A stretch of 64,000 bases of DNA from Paramecium pentaurelia (lineage: Eukaryota > Ciliophora > Oligohymenophorea > Peniculida > Parameciidae): assembly GCA_905183005.1 (NCBI GenBank), contig CAJJDO010000027.1, positions 104,689 through 168,688 of the forward strand. Reading direction: 5' to 3'. Position numbers and translations under genes: made by a program. Position 1 is the stretch's first letter. Every line of letters begins with the position of its first letter. Shown one piece after another: positions 37,314 through 50,050 of this stretch. A model generated the notes under the pieces. It saw only the letters and a list, made by a program, of their open reading frames with translations. It was not told the origin of the DNA and searched no databases.

Positions 37314-40089
37314 ATGAAAGTGTAATTAAATTCATAACCACGATTAAATAAGAGATTATAGGTTATGATTTAAGCTAAAGAAGTATATCTATCTAGTGAT
37401 ATACCATGTCAGATTAGAGGATGTGCATTTTGTACTCAAGAATCTGAGATTTAATTAGAGAATCCTATATTTTTGTTAGATAATGAGATTTTGGAATAAT
37501 ATATAGATCTAATTGAATAATCAAATATTAATAATATTGTGATATTACAATCATAAGTGGCTCATTTTAGAAAAAGATAGTAATAATCATAGTATGCATA
37601 ATAAGTAATAAATTTGATTGAATCAAATTTTTAAAAGAAAATTTATGTTTATTAGGATGAATTTTCAATACATACACAAAATGGTAATCCATTAATATTA
37701 TTGGCTAAATGGTACAATGAGCATAGATAATTTTTAAAGGTTGAATTAGATTTATGTTTGTTGACTTAAAATTACTAGATGCATCAATAGAGTAAGAACT
37801 TAAATATAAAATGCTTTACAATATAGGATTATGTAAAATTATATGAGAATAATGATTTACTTGATTTTTTGGGAATGGATGAGGAATATGAATAAGATTA
37901 ATAAGCTATCAATAATTAATTCCCTTATATATAAGTAGAAGAATGTGTTTAGCAAATAAAATAAGGATTATTATTTGAGGGAAGAATATCAATAGATAGA
38001 AACAATATAAAATAAGCTAGGATATTTGTAAAGCAATTTTAATTGGAAATAAAGATAAATTAATAAAACAGAGTACTACATGGAGATAGAGTGGCTGTTG
38101 AATTATTACCAGAAGATTAATGGGAATAATAATAAAAGTAAATATAAATAACATTTGATGAAGAGGATGAAGATGATGGTAATAATAATACTCATACAAA
38201 TGATACAAGTCATGAAATAATGTCTACAAATCATTTATAAAGTTTATTCAGGAAGGTGTAAGCACAAAATTTAATTCCATATGGAAAGGTTGTATGTGTG
38301 TTGTAAAGAACAGAGAGACATTTTTGTGGTCATGTAGAGAATAATATATTTGTACCTGCTGATGGTAGATATCCAAATTTCATTTTAAAACATTCAAAAT
38401 ATGATACTCTTTAGGATAAGAAAATTCAAGTTTAATTTGTAGATTGGCCAATTTGGAGTGATAAACCATTATGTAAATTAAAAAAAGTATTGGGTAAGGC
38501 AGGAGATATGTATATTGAAGGAAATGTAATTTTGTTAGAACATCAAGTAGAAATAAGAGAATTTTCACATTAAGTATTGGCATGTTTACCTATAGAAGGA
38601 GTATGATTTTATTAATAATAATAATAGGATAAATATAAAATATCTGAATAGGAGATTAAAAGAAGAATGGATTTAAGAGATATTTTAGTATGTTCAATAG
38701 ATCCAGTTGGATGTAAAGATATTGATGATACATTACATTGTAGAAGATTAGAGAATAATTTATATGAAGTAGGTGTACATATTGCAGATGTTTCTCATTT
38801 TGTAAGACCAGATACTGCAATTGATAAAGAAGCTGCTCATAGATGCACAACTGTATATTTAGTAGATAGAAGAACAGACATGTTGCCAAAATTATTGACT
38901 GAAAATCTATGTTCATTAGTTAGTAATGTTGATAGATTGGCATTTTCAGTAATTTGGATAATGGATGATTAAGCAAATATAAAAGATGTTAAATTTGGTA
39001 AGAGTGTTATAAGATCTATTGCTTCATTACATTATTAATAAGCTTAGGAAATGATTGATAATCCAAATGATAATAGTTAATTAACCTAAAGCATAAGACT
39101 CTTGAATATGTTAGCTAAGAAATTAAAATAACTTAGATTAGATTAAGGAGCATTATCATTAGCTAGTAATTAAGTTAAGTTTTCATTTGATGATGAAACT
39201 CATAATCCTAGTGATGTTAGAATGTATTAATTATATGACACTAATTCACTTGTTGAAGAATTCATGCTTTTAGCTAATTGTTCTGTTGCTAGTTAAATCT
39301 TATAAAGATTTCCATCTATTTCAGTTCTTCGTAGACATCAAGAACCTAAGATGAAATAATTAAAAGAACTACAAATATTAATGAATGATTTAGGTTAATT
39401 ATTTATATATAACAATATTTAGGATATCAATTTTCATATGATACCTCAAAATTACTTAGTGAATCATTAAACCAAATTTAAAGACCAAATGATACATTCT
39501 TTAACAAACTTATTCGTATGATTACTACTAGATGTATGAATGAAGTAATTTGAATAATTTATTTTTATAGGCTTTATATGTATGTACTGCAGATGTTGAT
39601 TATCCAGAACTATATCATTATGGTTTAGCTGCTGAACTCTATACTCATTTTACATCACCAATTAGAAGATATGCTGATGTACTTGTTCATAGATTATTGG
39701 CTGCATCTATTGATTTAGAATCTCTTCCACCATCTATGTCAAATAAAATTAGAATGACAAGAATTTGTGATAAATTAAATATGAGACATAGAATGGCAAG
39801 ATTTGCTAGTAGAGCTTCATCTGATTATCATACATATCTATTCTTTAAAAATAGAACTCAACAGATTGATTAAGCTATCATTACTGGTATTTTGGCAGAT
39901 AAAGTAACTGTCATGATCCCTAGATATGGATTGGAAGGAACTATTGAAGCTCAAATTATAGATAGAATGAACATTATAATATAAGGTATTCGTCACAGAA
40001 TTTTTGATTACATTTAAGTTGAAGTTTCAGTTGAATTACATAGTTTCCATAAAAAAATACATATGAAATATATGAAAAATAATAAATGA
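37314..40089 (+). CDS. DIS3: Exosome ribonuclease Dis3/Rrp44
   Basis: Three introns (38601-38627, 39394-39422, 39545-39570) leave 897 residues. Order: CR3 motif (EVYLSSDIPCQIRGCAFC), PIN endonuclease-like domain (FLLDNEILEQYIDLIEQ ... NIVILQSQV ... KWYNEH), two cold-shock domains, RNB exonuclease domain with the catalytic acidic cluster (DPVGCKDIDDTLHCRRL, then GVHIADVSHFVRP, and HFTSPIRRYADVLVHRLL), and a C-terminal S1-like domain. Dis3 is the processive 3'-5' nuclease of the RNA exosome. ATG 37314 is chosen over 37365 because family members have about 20 residues before the CR3 motif, but 37365 is possible. The 3' end is 9 bp from the convergent rhomboid-like gene. Confidence 0.93.
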
Positions 40090-40098
40090 ATCAACTAT

Positions 40099-41030
40099 TC
40101 ATATTTATTAATAATTATTTTAACCTTAAGCTCTCCATTATCTTTCTACTTCCTAATCTGTACCTATAGTTATTCCTCTACCTCCAAATTCTTAAACTGC
40201 TTCTTTTTAAATACCTTCTTAAATCTTTGCAGATTCTACAAATAACTTAGGTTCTTATAGACTTTAAGATGGCTATTTATAACAATTTTTGTTTTTAAAT
40301 TAACCAAAAATCTATGATAATTTCTCTATAGAATTCTATTTTTAATCTAATACAATATTACATTAGATAATCGTATTAGCATTCCATCAAAGAAAAACCA
40401 TTCAAATATAGCAATCTAAAATGCAAATATAAAAATTAATTTTTATGTGGATAAAAATGTAGCTAATGGGATTGTGACTAATAAGTAATAGTTAGTTATT
40501 TAAAATAAGTAGAAATTGCTTTTACTATATGGAGAGGCAAGCAATCTTAATATAATGAAAATATTGATACTTGCTGCATAAATAATACATTGTTAATCCA
40601 CTGATGCCATAACTGAAAGTATATTGATAGTTAGTATCATATTAACTCAATCCAAAGTTGACCAGAAAATTTACAGATTCTAATACAAAACTCTTAAAAA
40701 AAAAATCAAATATGAAATATGTGCTTCCCACAGTAGTTTCATAAGGATTTACAATTAACTAAAACAATAGCCATTTAATAATAGTTTCAATATAACTCAC
40801 TAATATTTTAATAAGATTAATTTACCTGAAAATAAAGGAGCTGTGAATAATCTCCAATAATCTCCATTCTAAACTAATCGAGTTTAGTTGTACAATTTAT
40901 TCAATAATGGAACAAAAAACCTATCAGTAAATCTGACTGTGATTTATAAGAATAGTATTAACTATTAACCAAATCCTAAATTCTTCCACCATTGTTATAG
41001 AATAGGACCTAAAATGGGTAAGGAAGGCAT
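40099..41030 (-). CDS. Rhomboid/Derlin-like membrane protein
   Basis: Three introns (26, 25 and 26 nt) give 284 residues. The N-terminal part reads RLVQNGDYWRLFTAPLFS, the 'x-x-WR-L-F-T' signature before the first lumenal helix of rhomboid-superfamily pseudoproteases. It is followed by hydrophobic helices (TIIKWLLFQLIV, GSTYFIFDFFFKSF, TNYYLLVTIPLATFL, FIFAFQIAIFEWFFF). The polar C-terminal tail contains EFGGRGITIGTDQEVERQW. I see no rhomboid catalytic GxSG/His pair, so a Derlin-type ERAD or UBAC2-type protein is likelier than a protease. The second intron ends in AAG rather than TAG but is required for the frame. Convergent with Dis3. Confidence 0.65.
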
Positions 41031-41191
41031 TCTGAAATTATAATATTTAATTTATATTATTTTTATAAACAAAGCCAATATGTGAAATTAGAATTATATT
41101 GTTCTCTTTGATTTTAGATTAATATTTTTTTGATTAAAATATAAATAGTAAATATAATCATCTAAAGAATCATTATAACTTTTATTTTAAT

Positions 41192-44074
41192 ATGAATTTT
41201 TAGGTAAAACTTAAGTTGAGCATTTTAATATTGTTTGTACCTGTGGGTTTTATTGCTTTACTACAAATAATAACTTTAAATGTAATATTTATTACAAACT
41301 TCTCTAATCAAGCTGAACAATTATCATTTGCAATCTATAATGAAACAACTTAAACTACACTAAGATTCCGTCATCAATTAGAAACTATAAATTTAGGTAT
41401 CAAAGTCAATGCAGCCTTTATTCTCTAAGATTTAATGATGTCTAAGTATTAATTATCACTCTATCAAAACTTGGAACAAATTAAAGTGTTTTTACATCCT
41501 TTAATTAATAGGGGTTCAATTGAAAACTTTAAAATCATATGTAAGGATTCATTTGAATACTCAATTTAACAAATAGAAAGTTAATTTGAATCTTGGAATT
41601 CAACAAATTAAGTTGTTGTTGATTTATATTAGAATTACTTTCGATTCATTATAAGCTATGATATTAATAATGATTGTAATATATAAATATTTGAATCTAT
41701 TTCAAATTTAGTTGGTAAAGCATATAAATATGTTAATTATGAATTATAACAAAATCAATTGAATTATTTTATGATTAATAAATAATTTTATTAATTCACT
41801 TAAAATTCATTCTTACTAATTGAAAAGTATAAATTAGAAGAATATTATGGATAATTTATGGAATAAATATTAATTTAATAAAATTTTGATGAGAATGATT
41901 GTTTACTATAAAACACTTTAATTTAATATTATCTATAAAAATATTTCATATATGGTTGGTTTTATTCCTTATAGAAATAAAATATAAAATGTGAAAAATA
42001 ATACATATCTGAAATATTATAAATAAAGATTTTTGATATTGAAAAATTCAAATAATTAGCAGGTTCTTTGTAAAATTAATAAAATCATAATTTATCTTTG
42101 ATTTTAGCACAAAGTTTGGTGAGTTTGACATTTTTATTATATGTATGGGCAATTTCTATTAGAGTTAGTAATTCTTTTTGTATTCCACTTTAAAAATTGG
42201 CAAGACAATTACAAAATCCATTAAAATATCATTTTGATTAAATACCATTAAGATCATAATAGTAAAATTGTAAAGAAATCAATCATCTTTAGGAAAGTTT
42301 ATAAGTTTACATCTATTATTATTAGCTATTAAAAAAATAGCATTTCTATTCTGATCAAGATTAAGGATCATTGTATCTGATGACATTGTCTTAGATTAGT
42401 GAAATTTACAAATATCATAAAAATAATTGGTAAGTAAGTATTTGTGCAAATAATATTGCATAAGTTCATTTTAAAAATAAGAGATTTATTGAAGCACTTA
42501 AATTTTAAGCCAAATCTGTAATTTTAGGATTTGAAGAATATTCTAGTATAAAGTAGATTGAGAAAATAAGAAAATAATTATTAAATAGTTAGAAAACAAT
42601 ACTATATTAATTAAAATAGAAATTAAGACGTTTTGTGATTAATAAATTTGCTGGGAGTACAAATATATTACATTCAGAACATTTAAATAAGAATCGATTT
42701 TATTCAATTAAGATGTAAAATTCATATAAATAATCTGATGTCTAATAAATATAGATATCTGAGAGATTGGCTTTGACTAATTATTTAAAAAGTGAGAATT
42801 CTTTGGATAAGATGATTTCACTATAAGAATTGGCTTTATAATAAGATAGATACAATGAGGAAAAGAGATTTTACAAATTAACCATATTATTCAGGAAATA
42901 TACATTTTGTAGAATGTTATATAAATTTTGTCTAAAAGAATAGCCTAGTTTACTTAATGAAGCTATTCGTTCATTAAGTGAATTATATGAAGAGATTTCA
43001 AGGAAAAAGTTTTCTGAAATCAAATCAATAATAGGAATTAAAATTTAATTACTAGTAATGAAGTTTTGTTGTTTTTAAAAATTAAATTTGATTGATAAGG
43101 CTAAATTAGAATTGTATACAATAAAAATATTGTATTAATAATATGTAATTACTGAGAAATCAAAATTAATATTAAATGGATTTGATATTTTTTAATTAAT
43201 ATCAAATGAATTAATTTAAAATGCGATTAGAAAATTAAAAATTTGTGTATTAATGAAAAATTAAGAATATTAATTAGCGAGTGAAAAATGTATAAAGATT
43301 ATAAAAAGAAATAGTTAGAACATTTATAGATTGAATTCTTTTGCATATAAGACTTTATAAACTATATTTATCTAATTGGATCTTAATTAGAATGTATTAT
43401 AAAAATTGTACTTAGATATAAATTCTAAATAGTTTAAGTTCTTCTTTTTAATTGACTATTCATCAAAAGTATCTTTGGAATAAATATAAGTATCACATTC
43501 TATATGTTCATATATAATGTAAAAATTGATACATTTAAGAGAAGTAGGTTTATATATATTTAATGATGGAATATATGAAATGTTATCAGCATCAGAATCT
43601 AAATAATATACAAAATTTCTTTTGAAATAATTTGAGAGATTTTAAATATTAAAAGGAGGTGAATGTAAAGTCATTTAATGTCTTCATGAATTATTAAATA
43701 ATAAATTGAATACATAATCTTAATATAATGAAATAAAATAAACATATTAATCAATTACAATACCAAAATAATTTTAATAAAAATAAGAATTTAAAGAAAT
43801 AATATAAAGTTTTGTTTGTGTATTTTCTGAGTTTTCAACAAATATAGATTAAGATTTATTAGAAAATATTAAAAGATAAACTTAAAGAGAAGATATAAAT
43901 TTAGTTTTATTTAATATTGCAAATTCAAATAAAAATCATGAGAAGGCTAAGAAATTTGCTATGAATGTTAATGCCAATTATATTGAAAGTGATAGAGAAA
44001 CTATTGAATGGATTTCTCTATTAAATTAATCTTCAATTCCAATTCATAGATAAGGATATCTTGAGTTTTTGTGA
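41192..44074 (+). CDS. 960-residue two-TM sensor-like protein
   Basis: One intronless frame from ATG 41192 to TGA 44072. An N-terminal TM (ILILFVPVGFIALLQIITLN) is followed by about 270 residues of presumed extracellular domain. A second TM follows (SLVSLTFLLYVWAISIRVSN), then a HAMP-like linker (CIPLQKLARQLQNPLKYH) and a ~600-residue cytosolic part with helical, TPR-like segments. Towards the end is a von Willebrand A-like strand (KFFFLIDYSSKVSLEQI), though the metal-site motif is incomplete. The TM-ectodomain-TM-HAMP layout is that of chemosensory receptors, but no kinase or cyclase domain is attached. Function unknown. Confidence 0.75.
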
Positions 44075-44194
44075 TTATTATCATATTTATTTATTACTTA
44101 AATTTTGTTTGTTTTTATTATGAGGATTAAGTATTTATAAAATGAATATAAAATTATAAATATATATATTAAGTAAGATATGATTATAAATCAT

Positions 44195-44578
44195 TCAAAA
44201 TTGTTTTCTCTGATGTTATAAATTCATTTATTAAAGCATTTCATTTTTAAACTAATCCTTTAAAACTTCAAATTTAGGTATCATTTATTTTTATGAAGGA
44301 AGAGCTTAAAACGTTACAAAATTAGTGAAAACTTATTGATTAGGTTTGCTTTCTTATGAATCAGAGTCAGAATTACTTAAACTTACATTCATATAACTAG
44401 ACAAAGGATCTTTCTTAACCGAAAATTGCTTAGTACTATTTTAATTATATTATTAAGTTCCTCCAGAAGTTTCAGTATTTCGTTTTACTAAGTCTTTTTT
44501 CTCTGAGCCTTTAGAAAACTTAACTTCGTTTTGAATTTCAATTTATTATTGACTTTATTATTTACAAATACTTCCCAT
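44195..44578 (-). CDS. Small acylation-signal protein (MGSIC N-terminus)
   Basis: Intronless, 127 residues from ATG 44578 to TGA 44195. It begins MGSICKQQSQQQ: Gly2, small residue and Cys5 fit N-myristoylation plus palmitoylation, so it is probably anchored to a membrane face. The rest is hydrophilic and low-complexity, with Ser/Asp (SLSNSDSDSQESK), and ends in a Gln/Met-rich helix. No domain family recognised. Confidence 0.6.
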
Positions 44579-45208
44579 TTTAATTTTAATAATAAAATCA
44601 AAATAAAACAATTTCCATCTTTCTATCTATACATCTTTATATATCATCTTAGTATATTTTTTATTAAACATATTTTTAATTTGCAAGTAATTTTCAGGTT
44701 GCAAAAGAATAGAGAAATAATTAAACAAATCATTTTATGTATAAATCTTTATATTGGTATCTATATTTATAATTTTCCAGAAGACTTAATAAATAATTTG
44801 TAAATAAAGTTAAGAAATTAATTTAAAAAGAAGGTGAAACAAAGAATATCCTCTTTTATTTATGCGATATCGAGTATGTTGTTATTTTACTTTAAACTTA
44901 ATAGGAAATGTATTATAAAATGTCCTTCTCTTTATTTAGTTTCTTTTAAAATGAATATAAAATTAGAAAAGATATCTAATTCATAATTTTTAAGGTTTAT
45001 GTTATTCAAAGAATTCAGAATCCTGTAATATATATATTATTATAAATCATTATTTAGAAGAATTAGTAAATTAAGGAGATTTTTTATAAAAGTTAAAAGG
45101 AATCTCATAAAATTAATAATGATAATAATTATTCAATAATCTTATTTAAAATATAAAAAATGATTATTTTGATTAAATTTGATAAACTAATACAAAATTA
45201 TAATTTTA
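44579..45208. other. Intergenic, nothing recognised
   Basis: AT-rich region between two minus-strand genes. Its plus-strand open frame is low-complexity AT translation with no support. Confidence 0.4.
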
Positions 45209-46097
45209 TCATTTCGTTAGGGAGTAATCAGATTTTTCTTTTTTAGTTTCTTTGTTTTAAGGATTTTCTAATTCTTAAGCTATTTGAACTGATTAATTAA
45301 TCCAATCATTGAGCCAAGGGAATCTCTTATAGTTGAGCACTTGCTATAAGAGTATTAATTAAGATTATTACATTAATTTGATCAGATAATATCAACTGCA
45401 CAATATATACTACATATTTCTTAATCTTTTATTAATTCTCATTTAATGCCAATTAGAGATATTGATCTATTAAATCGGATGTAATATTAATACTTAGAAA
45501 ATTAGAATAATTTTATTAATAGGTAGTATTTTGGAATAATTGCTTAACGAATGCATTATTCATTTTTTTGATTTCTTTTTTTTCTTTTATTTATTCCTTA
45601 TTTTAAGATTACTTTTGGTACTTCATGCTTTTACGAATAATAAATTTTATCATTTCTTCTCTTGTCTTCACAGCCTATACATGAAATGATACTATTAATA
45701 TACTTGTAAGTATCTGGTGAAGATCTAGAAGAAAATAGATTTAAGTGCCTTTTTTTAGGCCCAATAACGAAAAGTTTTTTAATATAGGAAGATCTATTCT
45801 TTGGGTAGATAATTAAGATTTTTCATAAGGAAATCGATCATTTTATAGACTTCCTCATGTAGTTATTCTTTAGTTAAACAGATTATTTAGTGTTATTGAT
45901 TAAGGTTGAGTAATTTGCGCAGATGGTGATTCTCTTCTGTTAAGAGTTAGAGTGTGGATTAGTAATGTTCTATTTGGTTAGGAATAGAGGCATAGTTTAA
46001 TGGAATCATGTAATGTTGAATATACAATTAATGTTCTTCCTAATTTATTATTTATTGAATTTACTTATTTAATTATACTATTGTCTTCTTCTTTCAT
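45209..46097 (-). CDS. Coiled-coil protein, unknown
   Basis: Three introns (25, 29 and 28 nt) give 268 residues from ATG 46097 to TGA 45209. After a short leader comes a heptad-like segment (LLTEENHHLRKLLNL). Basic/hydrophobic helical regions follow (QKKALKSIFFQIFTRYLQ, then KEQIKEKKEIKKMNNAFVKQ), with a Lys/Glu-rich tail ending KKEKSDYSLTK. The leucine-spaced segment with a neighbouring basic stretch recalls a leucine zipper, but no DNA-binding signature is clear. The spliced length is an exact number of codons, which supports the gene model. Confidence 0.65.
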
Positions 46098-46220
46098 TTT
46101 TTGTTATAAGTTTGAGGATTCTAAAAAATAAGTGAGAGATTAAATTAATTTAAAGATATTATTATATTATCACATCATCTGATTATATAAACTATTATAA
46201 ATATTTTATTTAATAGTTCA

Positions 46221-48967
46221 ATGCTAAAATGTTAAACTCTTTATAAGACAATACTTAAATATCTAAAGACCTTTTAAAACTAATAATATTAATAATGGAA
46301 ATGGCATAACTATACTTAATGGGCAGATCTTTCATTTAGACCATTATTGATAATGTAAATAATATTTATCATCATTAAATTATCAATTGTTGCTAATAAC
46401 TTAATATTATGGATCATTTTGGGACTACAGATTTTGGTTCATTTAATCATATTTTTATGTCTTCCAGGGATAATATATAAAGAATCATATTTATTATAAC
46501 TTGTACCTTTAATATAACAGGAATGCTTAAGTATCCTTTGTTACTTTATTATAAATGAAAGTTACTTAATATTTTACACAGCTATTTGTGTAATTTTCTA
46601 AAGCATGTATTCTACAATATTATGGAAAGTAATAGCTATAATAATATATTTAATTTAAACTATGTACTTCGCAGATTTATAATCTTATGAAGGATTATAT
46701 TTGACTATCACACTCTTATTCATGTAAATTATTAGAAAAGAGCTTTAATAAATGTAGCATTTCCTTAATTTATAGGCATTATTTTTAATAATCGATTCTA
46801 CACCTTAAGCTATGTGTATTGCACATAAAGATAAAAATTGGCTACTATATTCTAATAAAGTATTCGATAATTTAGCTAATAAATTAGAGAGTACAAATCA
46901 ATCTGAAACTGATTAATCTCCAGAAAAATCAGGAGCTAACAATTTTACTAAAAATTAATTAACTTTCTTGTAAAATTTACAATTAGATGAATTAAATAAT
47001 AATTAAAATGCTGTTTAATTTGATTTTGATGATGATGATTTGTATCTTGATGATTAGTATAAAATTAAGAATGTGACTTATAGTAAAGATAAGAATTCAA
47101 TATAATATTCTAAAGCCTTATCTCTTGAGATTCCAACAGATCGTCCTAAAAATCATGTACAATTTTAAAAGTTTTTCCAATCATTTAAAAATCCTTAAGA
47201 TGAATCCATTATCTAAAAAACATTTACATCAGATGTAACAATTAGAATTGAAGTTAATAATCCACTTTAATTTCCTTTATAATCTGCTGGTAAGAAGAGT
47301 CAACGCAAAAAATCTAATCTACCAAATAAAACATAAAAATAACCTAATTATATGGTTTCAAGTAGAAAAATATCAGCTGATTTTTTATTGAATAGTAAAG
47401 AATATAAGAATTCAGGTCATAAGTAATCTCTACTTGATTAAGAAGTTAATTTCTTAAATAAAACAAAACCAGTATATGTTCAAAAAATGAAATTCTTAAT
47501 TAATGTATTAGAAAATTGTAGAATATTTGATAATGATGATGAATTGTAAATATATTTCATTCATGAAGTCAATTAAGTATTATTAAAAACAAAATTAAAA
47601 AAATTAGAATCAATTAAAAAGAATCTATTAAGATCTATTTCACATGAATTACTTACTAATCTCAATGCTGTTTATGGGTTTATCAAATAAAGTTAAGATA
47701 AATTATTTAAATAGGAATCTTGTCATATCTAATTGGAATAAGCATTAAGTTACACAAAATTATAATAATATAAGATATATGATTTCTTTGATTATAGAAA
47801 TATTTTAGAAGATAGTTTTTAATTGAAATAAGATAAGTTTGAAATAAATACTGTTATTTTAGAATGTGTAGATTTGTTTAGAAATCAAATTGAAAGAAAA
47901 TCATTAATAATAAATGTAGAATTACCTAAAAATTCATATATTATTAGTGGAGATAGATAAAGATTATGTTAAGTGTTATTGAATTTGATTGGTAATTCAA
48001 TTAGATTCACTTACAAAGGTGGTATAACTATCATAGTTTAAAAATAAGAGTATATTGAATCAATGGAAGGAATAGATATAAATTCTGCTAATTTTTAGGA
48101 CAATCATTTTCTTGAAGTGTAAATAAATGACACAGGAATAGGAATGACAGAGAATGAATTAAGCATTTTAAGAAAGAAGGTATTCCTTTTAATTTAGAGT
48201 AGTTACATCTAACTGATGAAGATGAAAAGGTATCTAAACATTCAGTTGGAATCGGTATAGGTTTGTCTGTCAGTAAACAAATTATAAAATTGATGTCTCC
48301 AAAAAGTTAAAATTATCTTTCTGTTGAATCAACATAAGATGAAGGAACTTAATTTAATTTCTTACTAAAATATTATGAAGAATCTAATCAAAATTCAAAT
48401 TTTTTATAAAAATCAAATAATCATACAATTCCAAATGTAGATGCTTAAAGTACCTAATAAGTACGTGTGATGAATTACAATAAATGTAATAATATTCAGA
48501 TTACAGAGAAATAGGGTTAATCAGAGATTCAGCTTGATATAGTATTAAATGAATGTAGTTGTAAAATAATTCTTATTGTTGATGATGAAGAATTTAATAT
48601 TTAAGTACTTTCACATATGGTAAAATAATTGGGATTTGAAATAGATTTTGCTTATAATGGAAAATAAGCAATTGAAAAGGTTCAAAATCAATTGGATAAG
48701 AGATGCAATCCATCATATTGTATTGGTTATAATTGCATATTAATGGATATCAATATGCCAATGATGAATGGATGGGAAACTGTATAAAGAATACGATAAA
48801 TAGAAAATGAAATACATCTTACTAGAACTATTCCTGTTATTGCTGTTACTGGTTTTTGTAGTATCAAAGATTAATAGAAGAGTATAAATGAAGGATTTAA
48901 TAGTGTTCTTATTAAACCTGCTACAAAGGAGTTGTTGATTGACACTTTTAATCGACTTAATATTTGA
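46221..48967 (+). CDS. Hybrid histidine kinase 1 (membrane, kinase, receiver)
   Basis: One 23-nt intron (gtattccttttaatttagag plus tag, near 48179) leaves 907 residues. The N-terminus carries five or six TM helices (LLIMQIIFIIIKLSIVANNL onward, about residues 35-190). A linker follows, then the dimerisation/H-box (LLRSISHELLTNLNAVYGF), N-box (NLIGNSIRF), G1 (VQINDTGIGM) and G2 (VGIGIGLSVSKQ). A receiver comes last, with acidic pair (ILIVDDEEFN), phospho-Asp (ILMDINMPMMNG) and Lys (VLIKPA). Two-component signalling through His-Asp relay is expected. The H-box lacks the usual Arg and Pro (normal SHELRTPLN), though His is kept. Divergent from the coiled-coil gene. Confidence 0.9.
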
Positions 48968-49054
48968 TATCAATTATTATATTTGTACTATTTTAAATTG
49001 TAAATTATAGAAGTTAATTTAATATTCAAAACATTTATATTATTAAAATTAACA

Positions 49055-49745
49055 ATGTCATCACTTGTGAAAAAGGCAAAGGATACATATGATTTATTGA
49101 TCAAAATTTTACTCATTGGAAATTCTGGAGTTGGAAAAACTCAAATTTTATTGAGATATACAGAAAATCAATTTAAAACTTCATTTCTTAGTACAATAGG
49201 TATTTTCTACTCTTTACAATCTATAAGGAATCGATTTTAAGATCAAAAAAATATAAGTAGATGAAAAAGTTGTTAAGATGTAAATTTGGGACACTGCAGG
49301 ATAAGAACGTTATTAAACTATTACTTAAACATATTATAAGGGAGCAATGGGGATTATACTTGTTTTTGCAGTTAATGACAAAGAAACTTTTAATGATATT
49401 GATAAATGGATGAATCAAATTAAATAACATGCAAGTGACAATATCATTAAAGTATTAATAGGTGAATTTATAATATTATTATTATTCTTAGGAAACAAAA
49501 CAGATCTTCCAGATAGATGCATTACCTATGAATAAGCTCTTAAAATGGCTTAAAAATACAATATACCTTACTTTGAAACTAGTGCAAAGGATGGAACCAA
49601 CATTAATGATACCTTTTAATAAATTGCCAAAACAATTAAAGAATAATTAGAAAAACTCCCTTAATAATAAAATGGTGCTTTCAACAAGCTAAATTCAGCT
49701 CCAAATCAAGATTAACAAAGATATGAGGAAACAATGTGCTGTTGA
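49055..49745 (+). CDS. Rab GTPase
   Basis: Two introns, 28 nt (ending AAG) and 30 nt (gtgaat...cttag), give 210 residues. G1 P-loop GNSGVGKT at residues 22-29; effector/switch I region FLSTIGIDFKIKKI; G3 WDTAGQE; G4 GNKTDL; G5 ETSAKDG; C-terminus ETMCC for double geranylgeranylation. The switch I region resembles the Rab8/Rab10/Rab1 exocytic group. Rabs cycle between GDP and GTP to direct vesicle docking. The second intron splits codon G of GNKTDL. It lies in a run of histidine-kinase genes, probably by chance. Confidence 0.93.
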
Positions 49746-50050
49746 TCCATCTTTATTGATTTGAAATTCACTAATTTTCAATATATAATTCATAATTGAT
49801 TTATTCATATCTCTTTTTGATTATGTAAATCTTCTATTCTAAAATAAATATTAATTTATGTATTTTATTAATAATTATTAATTCTAAACACAAGATTTTC
49901 TCATAAAATAATGAATGTTGTCATTAATAGTGAAATTGTATGAAAATAATTTAAATATCTAGAATAATATATATATATGTTTAAAGTAAAAACTTTTTAA
50001 TTAATTATATAATTAAAGATGGAAAATCATTTTTTGGCTCCCTCTTTGAG
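49746..50050. other. Intergenic, nothing recognised
   Basis: AT-rich 3' flank of the Rab gene. A short ATG-started frame at about 50020 is in a different frame from the following gene and ends at once. Confidence 0.4.

Noticed and set aside
44531..44803. 90-codon plus-strand frame
   Set aside because: Antisense to the MGSIC gene start and into AT-rich spacer; low-complexity translation.
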